64,000 bases of DNA from Enchytraeus crypticus (Eukaryota; Annelida; Clitellata; Enchytraeida; Enchytraeidae): contig CAJHZI010000737.1 of the NCBI GenBank assembly GCA_905160935.1, positions 360,001 to 424,000 of the forward strand, read 5' to 3'. The notes beneath the pieces are model-generated. The model was not told where the DNA came from. It did not search any database and worked only from the letters and a program-made list of their open reading frames with translations. Shown here piece by piece: positions 10,801-22,730 of the stretch (position 1 is the stretch's first letter; each line of letters starts with the position of its first letter). The position numbers and the translations under genes were made by a program.

Positions 10801-12224
10801 CTGTATAAAGTATGCTGAGACTTCAGCAGTGGTCTACTAGTCTGCTACGTAATGAAAGTAATAGATCGGCAAACTCTTCATGAAACTTTCAGTTCAACCT
10901 CCACAGCATTTGCATCAAAATTTAAAGTATGATTGGGGCCCAGAAAAGGGTTCAATTCGACTTTCACAGCGCGTATTACAGTGAAATTTGGTGAAATGTG
11001 TCGATTGCGACCAGGAATGATCTTGAAATATTGCATGATAATCCGCTGTTAGGTACAAAAGTTATTTAAAGTATTATTTTTTGAAGCAGTCTGTATTGGT
11101 AAAGCTGAATTTTGTCGCAATTTCTTAGCTTACAAACTAATGCTAGATCAGCGTAGGATCATGGATGATCTGATAACATCTCCTTTTTTCCTGCATGGCT
11201 TCTTGCTACTATTCCTCTTTAACGTATTGTATGTTTGTCATATTATAATATTACCACTAAAATTCTTCCTGCAATAAGCCTACAGCTTAGAAGAGATTTT
11301 GAAATAATTTTAATGTAACGAAATATCAATGACTGTATCTATGTCAAAGTTTAATGATAAATGTAGCAATTTGAAAAGCGGTTAATTGCAATTAAATATA
11401 ATTCATTTGAGGAAGCCAAACATCACTTGCCCAAAACTAAACATCTGAAGTTTTGAAAAGAAGTTTTCTTGAAGTGAATGGAAGCCCTGTTTCTGACGTA
11501 GGCGACCAAAATAAAGATGTAGAACTTAGGAAGAATTTAAGCGTAGGTGTTTTATATTCACGACTTTTTCCGGATTTATTCACTTATAAATTCTAAGAAC
11601 ATTTATTTGGCGAGTCACTCAGTTTTACAAATCATATTATTTTGGAAACTTACTTATTTCTTAAAATTTTAGTAATAAAATTAAAGATTTAGATTATTAA
11701 TTTAATTTAATTTAAATTTAATTTTAACCTCAATAGTTTTTTTAAGAAGTTTAAAGATTTATTGAAAGGTATTTAATAGTTTTAATTTTGCTATAATTAA
11801 CTTTGTCAAAGTTGTATTATGATTAATGGTGCCAGTTGGTACTTTTAATAAAATTACAAATAAAATAAATGATAGTAATTTTGTATTAATTATACTAAAT
11901 GAAATATATTAAATTTCATTAATTTAGAATTTATAGCTGGAACATTTTGTTACAATATAACTAGGACATACATGTTGTGCCTACTGCTTTTGATGGCATA
12001 GATGTTGACTGAACATTATACTTGTAAACATTTTTTAGTTGTGAAGTAGACGGTTTAGAAGAAAAGACTTTTTAATGTATTTCAATTTTTAAAGAACAAA
12101 CATTTGCCTGCTTAATTTGAGATATTAGTGTATAGCTGAGATGCTAGGTAGACTTATGCTCTCTGCTGTATAGGCCTGCAGATATATGGGATTGCATTTT
12201 ACTTACTAACGTTCTGAAGTCGTT

Positions 12225-12485
12225 AGTAATATTACTGGGTTGTGTCGGGATTGTGTCGGGGACACTGAAGAATAGACCAGTGGATAACTTCATGTGTTGC
12301 AAACAAGAAGAGGAAGGCAATGGGAAAGGGAAACATATGACTTCTGAAGTGTCAGAAGATATTTTTTCCCCAAGCTCTAGGTTAAATTAATGTGTCGATA
12401 AGGAAACTCCTTTTGTGAAGGCATTAATTTGTTATTGATCATATAGAGTGTGAAAACAGACTCTGAGTATGAATATGATCCCTAA
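12225..12485 (+). mobile_element. Composite repeat family G copy
   Basis: GAGGAAGGCAATGGGAAA, CCCCAAGCTCTAGG and GAAAACAGACTCTGAGTATG follow the order of the longer copy at 17195-17570. It ends about 160 bp before the ZIP13 start codon. Confidence 0.55.
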
Positions 12486-12644
12486 ACCAGTCACTTGACA
12501 GAACTCGAGACCGACAGAATCTTAAGGATATATATTTCGGAGTTATTTCATTGCTGCAGTTTGCACTTAGAAATGTCAGTCATTCTGTTATAAGAACAAA
12601 TTCTCTTTTTGCATTTCAGAGCCCAACTTAAGACAACAGTTAAC

Positions 12645-15600
12645 ATGCAGATTTTTTGGAGCTCCCTGTCATTTATTGTCATTGCTATTTGCATTGCACC
12701 CTTTTCTGCTGAAATCCATCGCGCTAAATCCATTAAATACCAGAAACCTCGTCGAGCGGTTTTTGAGGATGAGGATTCCTCACCACCTGGTGTCCGATAC
12801 CCCTACGATGATCACAACATCCCCTGTGGTGTACCGAATCCTTACGTGGAGCCGCCGGGATTAATACACGGAGCAGTTGATGGGGGAGCCACGAGTAAGA
12901 GCGGCCATGATGGCATGACGTGGGTTTATTCGCTAGTATCGGCAGCACTGGTCGGACTTTCTGGAATATTTCCACTCCTTATCATACGTGTCGATGGGAA
13001 AAGTGGTTCAGGCAAGGACACAGGTTGGTTTACTCTGAATTTTTAAGTACCATTCATATAAATATCCACAGTTTATGGAATTAGGTTTTTGGTGATAAAT
13101 TTGAATGGTTTTTCTTTATGATTTTATGTATGACTTTTTGTGTATTAATGGTTTTCTTTATGATTTTATGTATGACTTTTTGTGTATTAATGGTTTTTCT
13201 TGATGATTTTATATATGACTTTTTGTGTCATGTTTATGACAGGTATAGTTAGACTATCGGTGCATTAGCAGTTGCTGATTTAAACGAAACTGTTTATAGT
13301 TAGAATAGAATTTAATTAATGATTTATGTCATTGCGAATTGTGAAAACAATATCTTGATTTTTCTGTGAAATTACATTTTAGAGATCTGTATTTTGCTAA
13401 ATTTTCTTAGTTTCCTTTGTCCTTTGTCTCTATTTTTTGTTTAAGAATTTTGTCTAAACCTTATTTTGAAAATCGGTGAAGTAATTAGATTTGTTAAATT
13501 TGATGTTGCTTTTATTGCTCAAGAAGGAAAAGAAGAATTTGATGGGAGCCGATTGAGATTGTTGTTGAGTTTTGCTGTTGGGGGTTTACTGGGAGACATC
13601 TTTCTTCACCTGCTGCCGGAGACTTGGGCCCACGTTCATACAAGTAAGCCTAGGACCGCTAATTTTCCTGCCTTGTTGACAAGTGGTAGTAATTAGTGGT
13701 AGTAGTGGTAGTGGTAGTAATTTTGTCAGTAAGTGCGGGGTTCAAAATTCAAATCCTGGGCTCTGCTCTGCCCATGTACTGCTCTTTATTGAACTCACAA
13801 TATTGTTGTTTCTGGTTGACACACTTTTTCGTGCTTCAACATGTATACATATTTCTGTAGTTGATATATAGAAAGATATTTCGTATACATTTTTTTTTGC
13901 CTGCCATTTCGTATACAAGTGAGATAGAAGTCTCTCGTGGAATTATTAATTAGAAATTGAGTGGAATTATTAATTAGAAATTGAGTAGAATTATTAATTA
14001 GAAATTGAGTGGAATTATTAATTAGAAATTGAGTGGAATTATTAATTAGAAATTGAGTGAAATTATTAATTAGAAATTGAGTGGAATTATTAATTAGAAA
14101 TTGAGTGGAATTATTAATTAGAAATTGAGTGGAATTATTAATTAGAAATTGAGTGGAATTATTAATTAATAATTGAGTGGAATTATTAATTAGTAATTTA
14201 TGTGTCATACTCATTTTAGTGATTGATCGACTGATTAATTGATTGATTGCATTTTTCTCTGTGATGTCGCAGTTGATGATCACATATCCTGCGGACTGTG
14301 GGTGCTCACTGGTCTCCTCTCTTTTCTACTCGTCGAGAAAATCTTTCCGGATTCATCTGAGTCTGAGGCAGACTCCGAGACTTCATCGGAAGTCAGCGTA
14401 GAGGTACCACTCTAAAAATCTAGAGACTTTAGATGTTAAATTAAACGAACTTTTAACTCTTTGAATAGAATCTTATTATATTTTAGAGATGATGTTATTA
14501 CTGAAGCTTCTAAGTCTATATCTTATGTATCTTATTGGAACTCGGCTGTTGAATTAGCCTGCACAGTTGGTCATGTATAGCTAGTCCTGTGCTGCTCTTT
14601 AGTAAAACATCATCCACCTAAAGTTGGTAGAGCTTATGTTAACGTCAGTTTTCTCACTCGAAGGTGATGACAGTGACGGGCACTTAGTTAAAAAGTTCAT
14701 CATTCATCTTCAATTGGTTTCCTATCCCTTAACTATAACTCAACTCTCTTGCATCTACGGGTATGTTGTTTTGTGAAAGTGCTACAGTAAAGTATTTCGT
14801 TCGGCATGTCCTTAAGACAAGTTCTTGAGACAGTCTGAACGCCAAAACCTAATTTACTATGATTGGAGGAGCCAGTGGCTATATCGATATATCTGACTGC
14901 CAATCAGTTAGTGTGGGGTTCAGATCCTGGGCACTCCTGTCACTGATATCACTTTTGAGAGAAGAAACGCCACCTTCATCTCGTTAGCCTTTGCCATTAT
15001 GATTCGTTGAGTAAACTAATGAGATTTGTATATTTTCTGCAGGATTCAGACCATACTGCATCTTTGTCTGAGCACAACGGTACTCCAAGAGCGAAACAAA
15101 AGAAGAAAAATAAGAATAGAAACAAATCGGCAGAATTAACAGCTGTTGAAGAAAGCACTACTTACAACAATAATGGCAACCTAGTGAATGACTGCAACTC
15201 TCAGAAACTGAAGAACAGTGCTTCGTTGTTGTGCCAGACCAGCGGTAATAACGCCAAACATTCTGCTGTTGCCAATGGGAAACCACTAACCAACGGCAAA
15301 TTGCTTAGCAACGGAAATACCAGCGGCGATGGAAAATTCATTAGTAGTGGAAAATCACGGAGCAATGAAGAACATTTAACGAATGGAAAAGCTGTGAGTA
15401 ATGGAAAGGCAGTAATCAATGGGAAAGCTGTAACGAATGGAAAATCTCACAGCAATTTCAAACCTATAACCAATGGTACCTCGGTTGGTAATGGTAGCTG
15501 TGGAGATGGCTGTAAGCCTTCGGGTGAGCAGAAGAATGGTAAAGCAGCAGCTGTAGCAGCTGCAGCAGCTGATAAACAGGGTGAAGGTCATCACGAGGCA

Positions 15601-18600
15601 CCTGCTCAACGTGTGAAGGTTTGTAATGTTAGCTATATAGCCTATGATGACACGAAAGAAAAAAATTGGCTATTTAAACAATTATAAATGTTTATTTTAT
15701 CGATATTGATTTTATGATTTTATGAAATTTTTGTGACTTCTGAAGTTTTTTGATTGATTGATTGATATTAAGTGATTTTATTATTATAATAATGAAGGTT
15801 GTTGATGTGTAACACAGATAAGTGGATGGCTGAATCTACTGGCAAATGTTATAGATAACTTCACTCACGGCCTCGCAGTGGCTGCCAGCTACAGTGTCAG
15901 CACAAAGGTAAACATAAATGTGAATGTCTCAATAGCGTAGGGGTAACGTCATGAAGGTTTAAATGTCGGACCCTGAGGTGAATTGAACTCTCGCTGGTTC
16001 GAATCCCAGCCGCGCTGATCTGAGAGTTAAATCTCGGACATTCACTGGACTGATTACACGGAAAATGGTCTAAATTGCCTAACGGTTTAAACATGTGGTA
16101 ATAAAAGTGATAGATACCAACGTAGTTGATCATTTCACTTTATTGCATGCTTACTTACTTGCTTAAGCAGCTTAAATAGAAATTGCAGTCTGCTAAATAT
16201 TGTCAACTATATAGAATTTTTAAAAGTATATACTTATAGAGGCTTATAAATTCCGATTGCGTGATTGATTGAAGAGAAACGCATTCCTTAAGTTTGTGCT
16301 CAAATAATTTGAGTATAGTTTTAATCTCAGAAACTTAGTTTGTCAAGAAAATTTTTGTGAACGCTGAATTTCATTTATGTTGTATGCTGTAATACATACA
16401 AGTAAATATTATAGGTTCTGGAAGTTGTTGTATTAAAAGCTAAGTATCAAGTTTAGCGACTGATAATTATTTTATGAGGATACACCCAGAGATAATCTGG
16501 ACCCATGTGCATATCGTGCAAGTCATGTTAGATTTTTCCCAGGTCGGTTAACAAATATTGGATATCCCTTTGAGCCCCTGAATGGGTAGTCATGTTTTAG
16601 AGGCTGCAGCCAATTGGCGCTATCAAAGATATGATTAATCATGGAAAGGATTGATATTATTTTTCCAAGAACCTTTAAAGCAGTCTCGAAAAATTGTCAC
16701 TGGTCATGTCACTCACTGCTATGGAAATTGTCGGAGGTAATTATTACTGTTATTAAATGTTGGCCTTTCAACTGGTACAGAAGTTTCAGATCTTTAGCAG
16801 AAAAAGACACGTGCACCTTTTGAGACCAGGCAGTTTTCCATTGTCTTTACTTTTTCTACTGAAAGGTGCCTCCCCAGTAGGATAAGATTGCTCTATTGTA
16901 GCATGCTGATGCTGTATGAAGTTTGTACTCTGCTGTTGTGTTTTGACTGTTTGTACTTTGCTGTTGTGTTTTAACTGTTTGTACTTTGCTGTTGTGTTTT
17001 GACTGTTTGTACTTTGCTGTTGTGTTTTGACTGTTTGTACTTTGCTGCTGTGTTTTGACTGTTGGTGGCTATTTCAATTTGTTAAATTTTCACAGTTGTT
17101 GAATTACAATGAATTTTAACTAAAATCATTTGTGTATCTATTCATATTCCGACCCTAGTTAAACTGGGATTAAAGGGAAGATGATGATGATGATGTTGTG
17201 CTCGGCTGTGGTTGGACTACTGCAAAATAGGGCAACCGCAAACAATCTGCTGCGTGTATGTAAAGGCAACTAAGGCAGGAGCTGAGGATGTCAAGAGGGG
17301 ACCCACCTCACCATGAAATATTTTCCCCCAGGATTAAATGGTAATTAATCCATCTAACTGAGGAAGGCAATGGGAAACCACCTCAGAAGCCACAATTTTT
17401 CCAAGCTGTAGGCTATAAAAGTTATGGATAAGGCATAGACTTTGTGAAGGGATTTACTTGTTGATCTAAGGAGTGCTCTTATGGAGCGAGAAAACAGACT
17501 TTGAGTATGAATATGTACCTTGAACCTGCCACTGGGCAGTGCACTGAAGAAGAAGAAGATGATGATGATGATGATGAAGAAGGTGATGATGATGAAGATG
17601 ATGATGATTATGTGTATCTATGCTCTATAGACCGGTGTGTTAACTACGTTGGCCATACTTCTGCACGAGGTGCCGCACGAGATTGGAGACTTCGCTATAC
17701 TGCTGCGCTCTGGCTTTGATCGGTGGAGGGCTGCACAGGCTCAGGTTAGTAGAGTGGTTGTAGTTAGTAGTATCTCTGGACTGGTTTTTGTGGATTTTGG
17801 AATATACACCATTTTGGACTTTCTCTTTGCTCACCGGCTTGAATTTGAGTCAATAGCGATGTTGTCGTGGACGACAGTAACACCCTAATTGTCATTGTTG
17901 TTGTTACTATTATTATTATTATTATTATTGATGCTATTGATCGGTTATTCTTATTTCTAGTTTAAATCTAATTTTCTACACTTTTTACATCGAATATCTA
18001 ACTTGCTCCAATTTTTAAGTCGAATCTACCTTATTTTAATTAATTTATTTATTTTATTGTTCATTCTAATTTTAGACTCTTTTCTAACTTGAACCCAACT
18101 AGGTTACAATATAAATTTTCTACCTCTAGCATTTGAAGCTTCGGGATAAAATTAGTTTCACTATATAGGACGCATTATGATGCATTGAGCACTAGCTTGT
18201 ATTGAGTAGTACAGCTGTATGAAATCATTTAAATAATCCACTTTGAGACTATTTTCTGTTTCAGGACATAATGCTGCTATCTTGCTCTATGATCTTTCAT
18301 CAGCCTATGAACTTTGCAAGCCTATCCTTATGATTGCTTTCACCGTTAAGAATGTTTGATTTCCAGGAAGAACACATATAATTTTTGGTAGAAAATCTGT
18401 AAAAAATTTCTGGATCTATCATAAAGTATATTAACACGTGAGTTTAATCCGAGATATACTTATACGTGGTGCGTGTTGTTTGAGCAGCTGGTGACGGCCA
18501 CTGGAGGAATATGTGGAGCGTTTGTTGCTCTCTTTGCCAGCTCTGTTCAACAAGCCGGTGTGTTCATTTGTTAACTTTGTTACAAAATGTCACTGGATGA

Positions 18601-20013
18601 GCATTACTTGCACTCTGACATTTTCCTATGAGGGAAAACAAGCAATGTTTATGACAGTCTTTAAATTATTGTTATTGAATCTTTTACTCCTAGTATACTT
18701 AATCGTCACCGTGTGGAGTTTTGAGTTCAGAGTCTGTGAGAGACGTCCCTGACATTGCCTTATGGATGAAGTACCGGACTTTAAATTCTTATTGATTGCT
18801 TGATTGATTGAATCTAAGTTGTGTTTAAATAATGTAATCTTTAATATTCATATCATTGTGCATGGGAAATGTTAGAGATTTGCTAATGATCATACGGACT
18901 AGTTATTGTGTTTTATAGAACTATTTTATGTAGACTTTTGTAGACATCCAGGTAAAAATGATAATTTTATATGCTTTTTAAAATAATGTTAGCACATAAA
19001 GTGTAAATAAAGTCTACTAAATTATTAAATTTAATATTTTATCTCTTTCGTAGTGCACAGCCTATTTGCAGGTCCATGTTTTGTATATATTGAAATATTA
19101 GTAATTCTAGTTTAAAATATTTTAAATTTCTGGTTCACAGGACATCAGTCTTCATGGATGTTACCGTTTACTTCAGGAGGATTTTTGTATATAGCCTTGG
19201 TAACAGTCCTGCCTGATCTACTGGCTGATAACAAACCAATGTAAGTTACATACTCTACTTTTACCTTCAACGAATTGCTTGTCAGTAGTCTTTTTGAATT
19301 AATATCATCCACTAGCAATATCTATTGTTACCACATTAGTGGTAAGTGTAACTATTAAATTTACTGATACGTGGCATAACATTTTTTTAAATTGGTAGCA
19401 TTAACAATATACAATAAAATATTTTACAATTTTATCGTGGTTATTGGTTTGCTCTCTGAGAGGCAATCAGCCTGTTATATCCTAATTTGGAAGATTATCC
19501 TTAATTTTGAAGTTAACGTCTGTTTTTTCTTACTCGAAGGCGATGTCAGTACATAAATATCTGCGGTCGAGTGTCCTACCGACATCGCCACTGGCTCCAG
19601 CCATGTTCTGCATATAACTAGATGTTCTGCATATAATTAGATGTTCTGCATATAACTAGATGTTCTGCATATAACTAGATGTTCTGCATATAACTAGATG
19701 TTCTGAAGACTGGTGTTCTGCAGTTAGCTAGATGATAGACGTTTACGGCTATTGATGAGTCAAATTCGGTTGATATGCTGTGAACCAATGCAATAGGCAC
19801 AGTGACGTTATTGTTTAATATTTATTTTAAATTTATTTCTATTATAATTTATTTTAATTTATTTGTATAGTATTTATTTATTTATTTTTATAATTTAGAT
19901 GTATTTTAGTCGCTACATTCACCCTGCTTTCTATTAACAGGGAGTCATTGAAGCAGATTCTGCTGCTCTTACTGGGAATAGCCATCATGTCACTGGTCAC
20001 CTTCATAGACTAG
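12645..20013 (+). CDS. SLC39A13: ZIP13 zinc transporter (SLC39A13), nine coding exons
   Basis: ZIP13 moves zinc out of the early secretory pathway or vesicles into the cytosol (family knowledge). Exons: 12645-13023, 13524-13643, 14273-14403, 15043-15618, 15818-15907, 17631-17744, 18488-18557, 19141-19240, 19941-20013 (TAG). The phases close, giving about 550 aa. The start ATG at 12645 begins a signal-like stretch ([20 protein letters not shown]). Diagnostic blocks: [79 protein letters not shown] (metal site in TM4), the LIV-1 signature HEVPHEIGD at about residues 444-452 with [14 protein letters not shown] after it, [20 protein letters not shown], and the C-terminal helix ending VTFID. Human ZIP13 is about 370 aa; the extra length is almost all in exon 4, a polar loop. 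All introns are GT-AG. Confidence 0.95.
13925..14205. repeat. 24-bp minisatellite in ZIP13 intron 2
   Basis: About eleven copies of a 24-bp unit (GAATTATTAATTAGAAATTG plus AGTG). The reverse frame stays open (FLINNSTQ repeats) but is not coding. It ends about 65 bp before the exon at 14273. Confidence 0.95.
14635..14990. mobile_element. SINE family B: minus fragment then plus copy
   Basis: 14640-14680 is the reversed family B 3' end (GTTAACGTCAGTTTTCTCAC). 14865-14990 is a plus copy with GGAGCCAGTGGC as A-box-like start and GGGGTTCAGATCCTGGGC as B box. Both are in ZIP13 intron 3. Confidence 0.6.
15043..15618 (+). CDS. SLC39A13: ZIP13 exon 4: expanded Asn/Gly/Lys-rich loop
   Basis: This 192-codon exon joins TM3 to TM4. 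It is polar and repetitive: after [12 protein letters not shown] come about a dozen degenerate units of the form NGK or SNGK (for example [16 protein letters not shown]), and an Ala run [12 protein letters not shown]. Vertebrate ZIP13 has a much shorter loop here. No His-rich metal-binding run is seen. It is in phase 0 on both sides, so it could be skipped without a frame change. Confidence 0.85.
15921..16140 (+). mobile_element. SINE family D, tRNA-derived
   Basis: TCAATAGCGTAGGGGTAACG resembles a tRNA A box region and CTGGTTCGAATCCCAGC a B box. The body continues through AAATCTCGGACATTCAC and GTGATAGATACCAACG. Near-identical copies lie at 44147 and 54920 (plus) and at 25948 and 31895 (minus). 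It starts 14 bp after the ZIP13 donor at 15908. Confidence 0.85.
16915..17065. repeat. 28-bp minisatellite in ZIP13 intron 5
   Basis: Five copies of TTTGTACTTTGCTGTTGTGT plus TTTGACTG with few changes. Confidence 0.93.
17150..17615 (+). mobile_element. LINE-2/SINE-E tail fragment and composite family G copy
   Basis: 17150-17195 is CCGACCCTAGTTAAACTGGG with a GATGATGAT tail. 17195-17545 is the longest family G copy (GAAGGCAATGGGAAACCACC, GAAAACAGACTTTGAGTATG). It ends in AACCTGCCACTGGGCAGTGC, close to the LINE-1 tail, and then GAA/GAT repeats up to 15 bp before the ZIP13 exon at 17631. Confidence 0.65.
17750..17935 (-). mobile_element. SINE-like family F copy, reversed
   Basis: Reverse complement of the blocks at 4813-4945 (GGATTTTGGAATATACACC, CACCGGCTTGAAT, GATGTTGTCGTGGACGAC), followed by (TTA)n. 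It begins a few bases after the ZIP13 donor at 17745. Confidence 0.55.
18735..18812 (+). mobile_element. SINE family C end
   Basis: GACGTCCCTGACATTGCC, then GAAGTACCGGACTTTAAATT, then GATT repeats. Related ends lie at 20598-20642 and 23605-23682. Confidence 0.55.
19495..19712. mobile_element. SINE family B (minus) followed by a 19-bp tandem repeat
   Basis: 19500-19605 carries the reversed family B end, the GGTCGAGTGTCCTACCGACA head region and CGCCACTGGCTCCAGCC, with the B box lost. 19602-19710 has six copies of TGTTCTGCATATAACTAGA. Confidence 0.65.
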
Positions 20014-22730
20014 ACAAGACTAGCGATGTCGTTGTTGTTGCTGGCCTTACTGACAGATGTGATACTGACATCCTATATCCTCCTACCCTGACGGTGCAGG
20101 ACTGACTAGAGCTAACTGCCAGCTCTCGTAGGATTGACGATGTTCATGGTAATACTGCTGATATTGTTTAGTCGCGTTACCTGTCGTTGTGTATGTGTAT
20201 TATACGTAGGGTACGCTTTAAAAAAGCAGAATTGCGATAGTTTAGCAATTATTTCTAAATATTGCATCTTGAAAGTAGCAGTATCAGTCAAGGAGGAATT
20301 TTGACATTAAACCACCTTGATATGTTATAAAATATTTTAATTTAAAATGTTTTGCAATGAAATTACATTACAGCATATGACTCAGTTATTTCAATTAACT
20401 TTAGTTATCTTGCATTTAAATTCCTCCTCTACCAATGCTACTAGTTTCAGGGTGAAATAATATAGGTTGCCTAAAATATTATATGCCTTGTATGTTGCAT
20501 ACATACCTGTACATTTGTAGATTTAGCTGTGCGTTGTAGACGTTTTGTTTCTGATATTTATGCATAGGATTATTTAATTTAGGAGTGACTAAATAAGTAA
20601 AATATATTCTGACACTGCCTTACGATGATGGATTGATTGATTTAATAATGCTTCATATCGTAAGTGTTTATATTGGGCATTTGTAAAATTTATGTAGCGG
20701 AGAAAATAGCTCCGCTGAATCTTATACTGCCTTGTTATTTCTCTGTTATTTATGCTGATATTTTTGATTATTATGGTCTTGGTTTTGTTGTTTTAGACGA
20801 GTGTTGTCTGGTTTAATATTAGTGGCTAGAAACTTTTAAATGAGGAAGATGTATTTAAGGAAGATGTATATAAGGAAGATGTATTTCCGAATCCAAGGCT
20901 GTTTCCATGGGACGTATTTTATTAATACGTATCGATGTAAGCTGTTCAAAAAAATCTCAAAATATATAATAAGGATACTCATTCTGATTTAGCAATGTTT
21001 TTTATAATTTTTGCTAATATCCTAATGGAAATGAAAATTATTATATTTTAAATGAAGATTTAATTGGAAAATATGGCATATTTTTTATATCAGTTTCTAA
21101 TCTTTTGTTTAAAATTTGACTTACAACATTTGGACGCAAGTTAATGCATCCATATGGTAGATATCGTGAACAATAGATATTGGGTGTACTGTTAATTATA
21201 AATTTGAACTTACAATGATGTGAGACAGACGATTTCTCTGAAACTCTACCGGCGATGATATAGGATCAACGATATTAATTTCATTTGACAACGATTCTTT
21301 CATTAATACCAATAGGCCTTTTGTAAAATAATAGCTTGAGATTTTTTTCCATTTCTCACTTCTTTGTATTGCAAAGAACTGATGCGTTTGGATTAAATAT
21401 GCATTTGCCTAGAGCAAAATTTTAAAACAGTTGCTAATGATTACTTTTTAAACTGAACCTCTACTATTTTGGTTGGGCAGACATTTTTCAATATTCTCTT
21501 TGAATGTGCAGTTATTTTATGTTGGTATTGGATAAAAATATTACGGCATCAATATAAATATTTACTAGTTTGGTGATAAAACTTTGAGTGATGACATGTT
21601 TGTACTAACCTGAGTTGTTATGTTGATTTGTATATAGACACTTTTCTTTGAATGATTTTAATTGGATCAACCTGCAGACTGTTGCTTCAAAAAACTGGTG
21701 TTCTATTAAACGATAATTTTTAAAAATTATGATTAAATTTGGCTAAATCTTAAATTTTTCTTAAATTTATTCATGAAAACAATTATCAATATACTGTTTG
21801 CTTTTTTGTTGATGATTTGTTTAAATTATTTTGTGGGATGGTCCACTCTATGATGCCATTCATTTCTATTTATATATTTATCTGTTTGAGCTGTTAATAA
21901 GTAATTTAATATGTAGTTTCAAGGCTCTATGTGTCTACATCTGAAAAGTGCCTTTTATGTGCTGTATGTGTACTGTCCAAACACTTTTTTGTATCTATGT
22001 ACTTTATGAATCCATTTATTACGTGTACCATGGAATAGATGGACGAGTAAATATTATGCTAAATTATAAGTTATAATAATGAAGACAAGAGTCGCAGACT
22101 GAGAGAGCTTACTATTATTATTGCTCTTGATTAATTATTTTTATTTTGTAAATCAGCCAAAATTGTTTGATTATAAGTATCAGATAAATGACATTAATGG
22201 AAAAATTTCAAAAACTGAATTGTAAATCTTTCTAAGACCTTTTAAGTTTGTCTTGATGAAACATATTTACTATATTTCATATAAATAATCATTAGAAATG
22301 TATTGTAACTCTTCTACTATATTTCATATAAGTGATCAATAGAAATGTATTGTAACTCTTGGATATTTTTATTCATATTTTGACTGAGCCATGGTATCTA
22401 CATGTACAGGATCCTATTCTGTAATGTGTACGAAGCCTTAGGTTAACATTTGATAAATAAAGTGGTAATATAGCGAATATATATAATACTTTGGTAATAT
22501 AGCGAGTTTGTTGTTTCTAAGCTTCTTTAACTTGTTTTTTGTAACTATTTTGACTGTTTCTATGCCAGATTTGTAAATTATAACTGTAGCACATGACATT
22601 CAAATAATTCATTTGATTTAATTGATTTGAATGACATAGATTCCTGTAGCATTTTTGAAATTTATTATCAGGGTTTATATGATAATTAATTTTTAGAAAG
22701 CAACTCATGTTGTCTCAAATTAAATAAACT
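20014..22730 (+). other. Probable ZIP13 3' UTR and downstream unique sequence
   Basis: No coding blocks. AT-rich unique sequence with one family C SINE end near 20600. Two good AATAAA hexamers occur at 22456-22461 and 22723-22728. If used, the 3' UTR would be about 2.4-2.7 kb. This is inference from position only. Confidence 0.35.

Noticed and set aside
15965-16030. tRNA gene with A and B boxes
   Set aside because: No acceptor stem; the sequence is repeated in several places with the same 220-bp body, so it is SINE family D.
17501-17719. Acidic frame [20 protein letters not shown]
   Set aside because: GAA/GAT tail of a retroposon running into the ZIP13 exon in the wrong frame.
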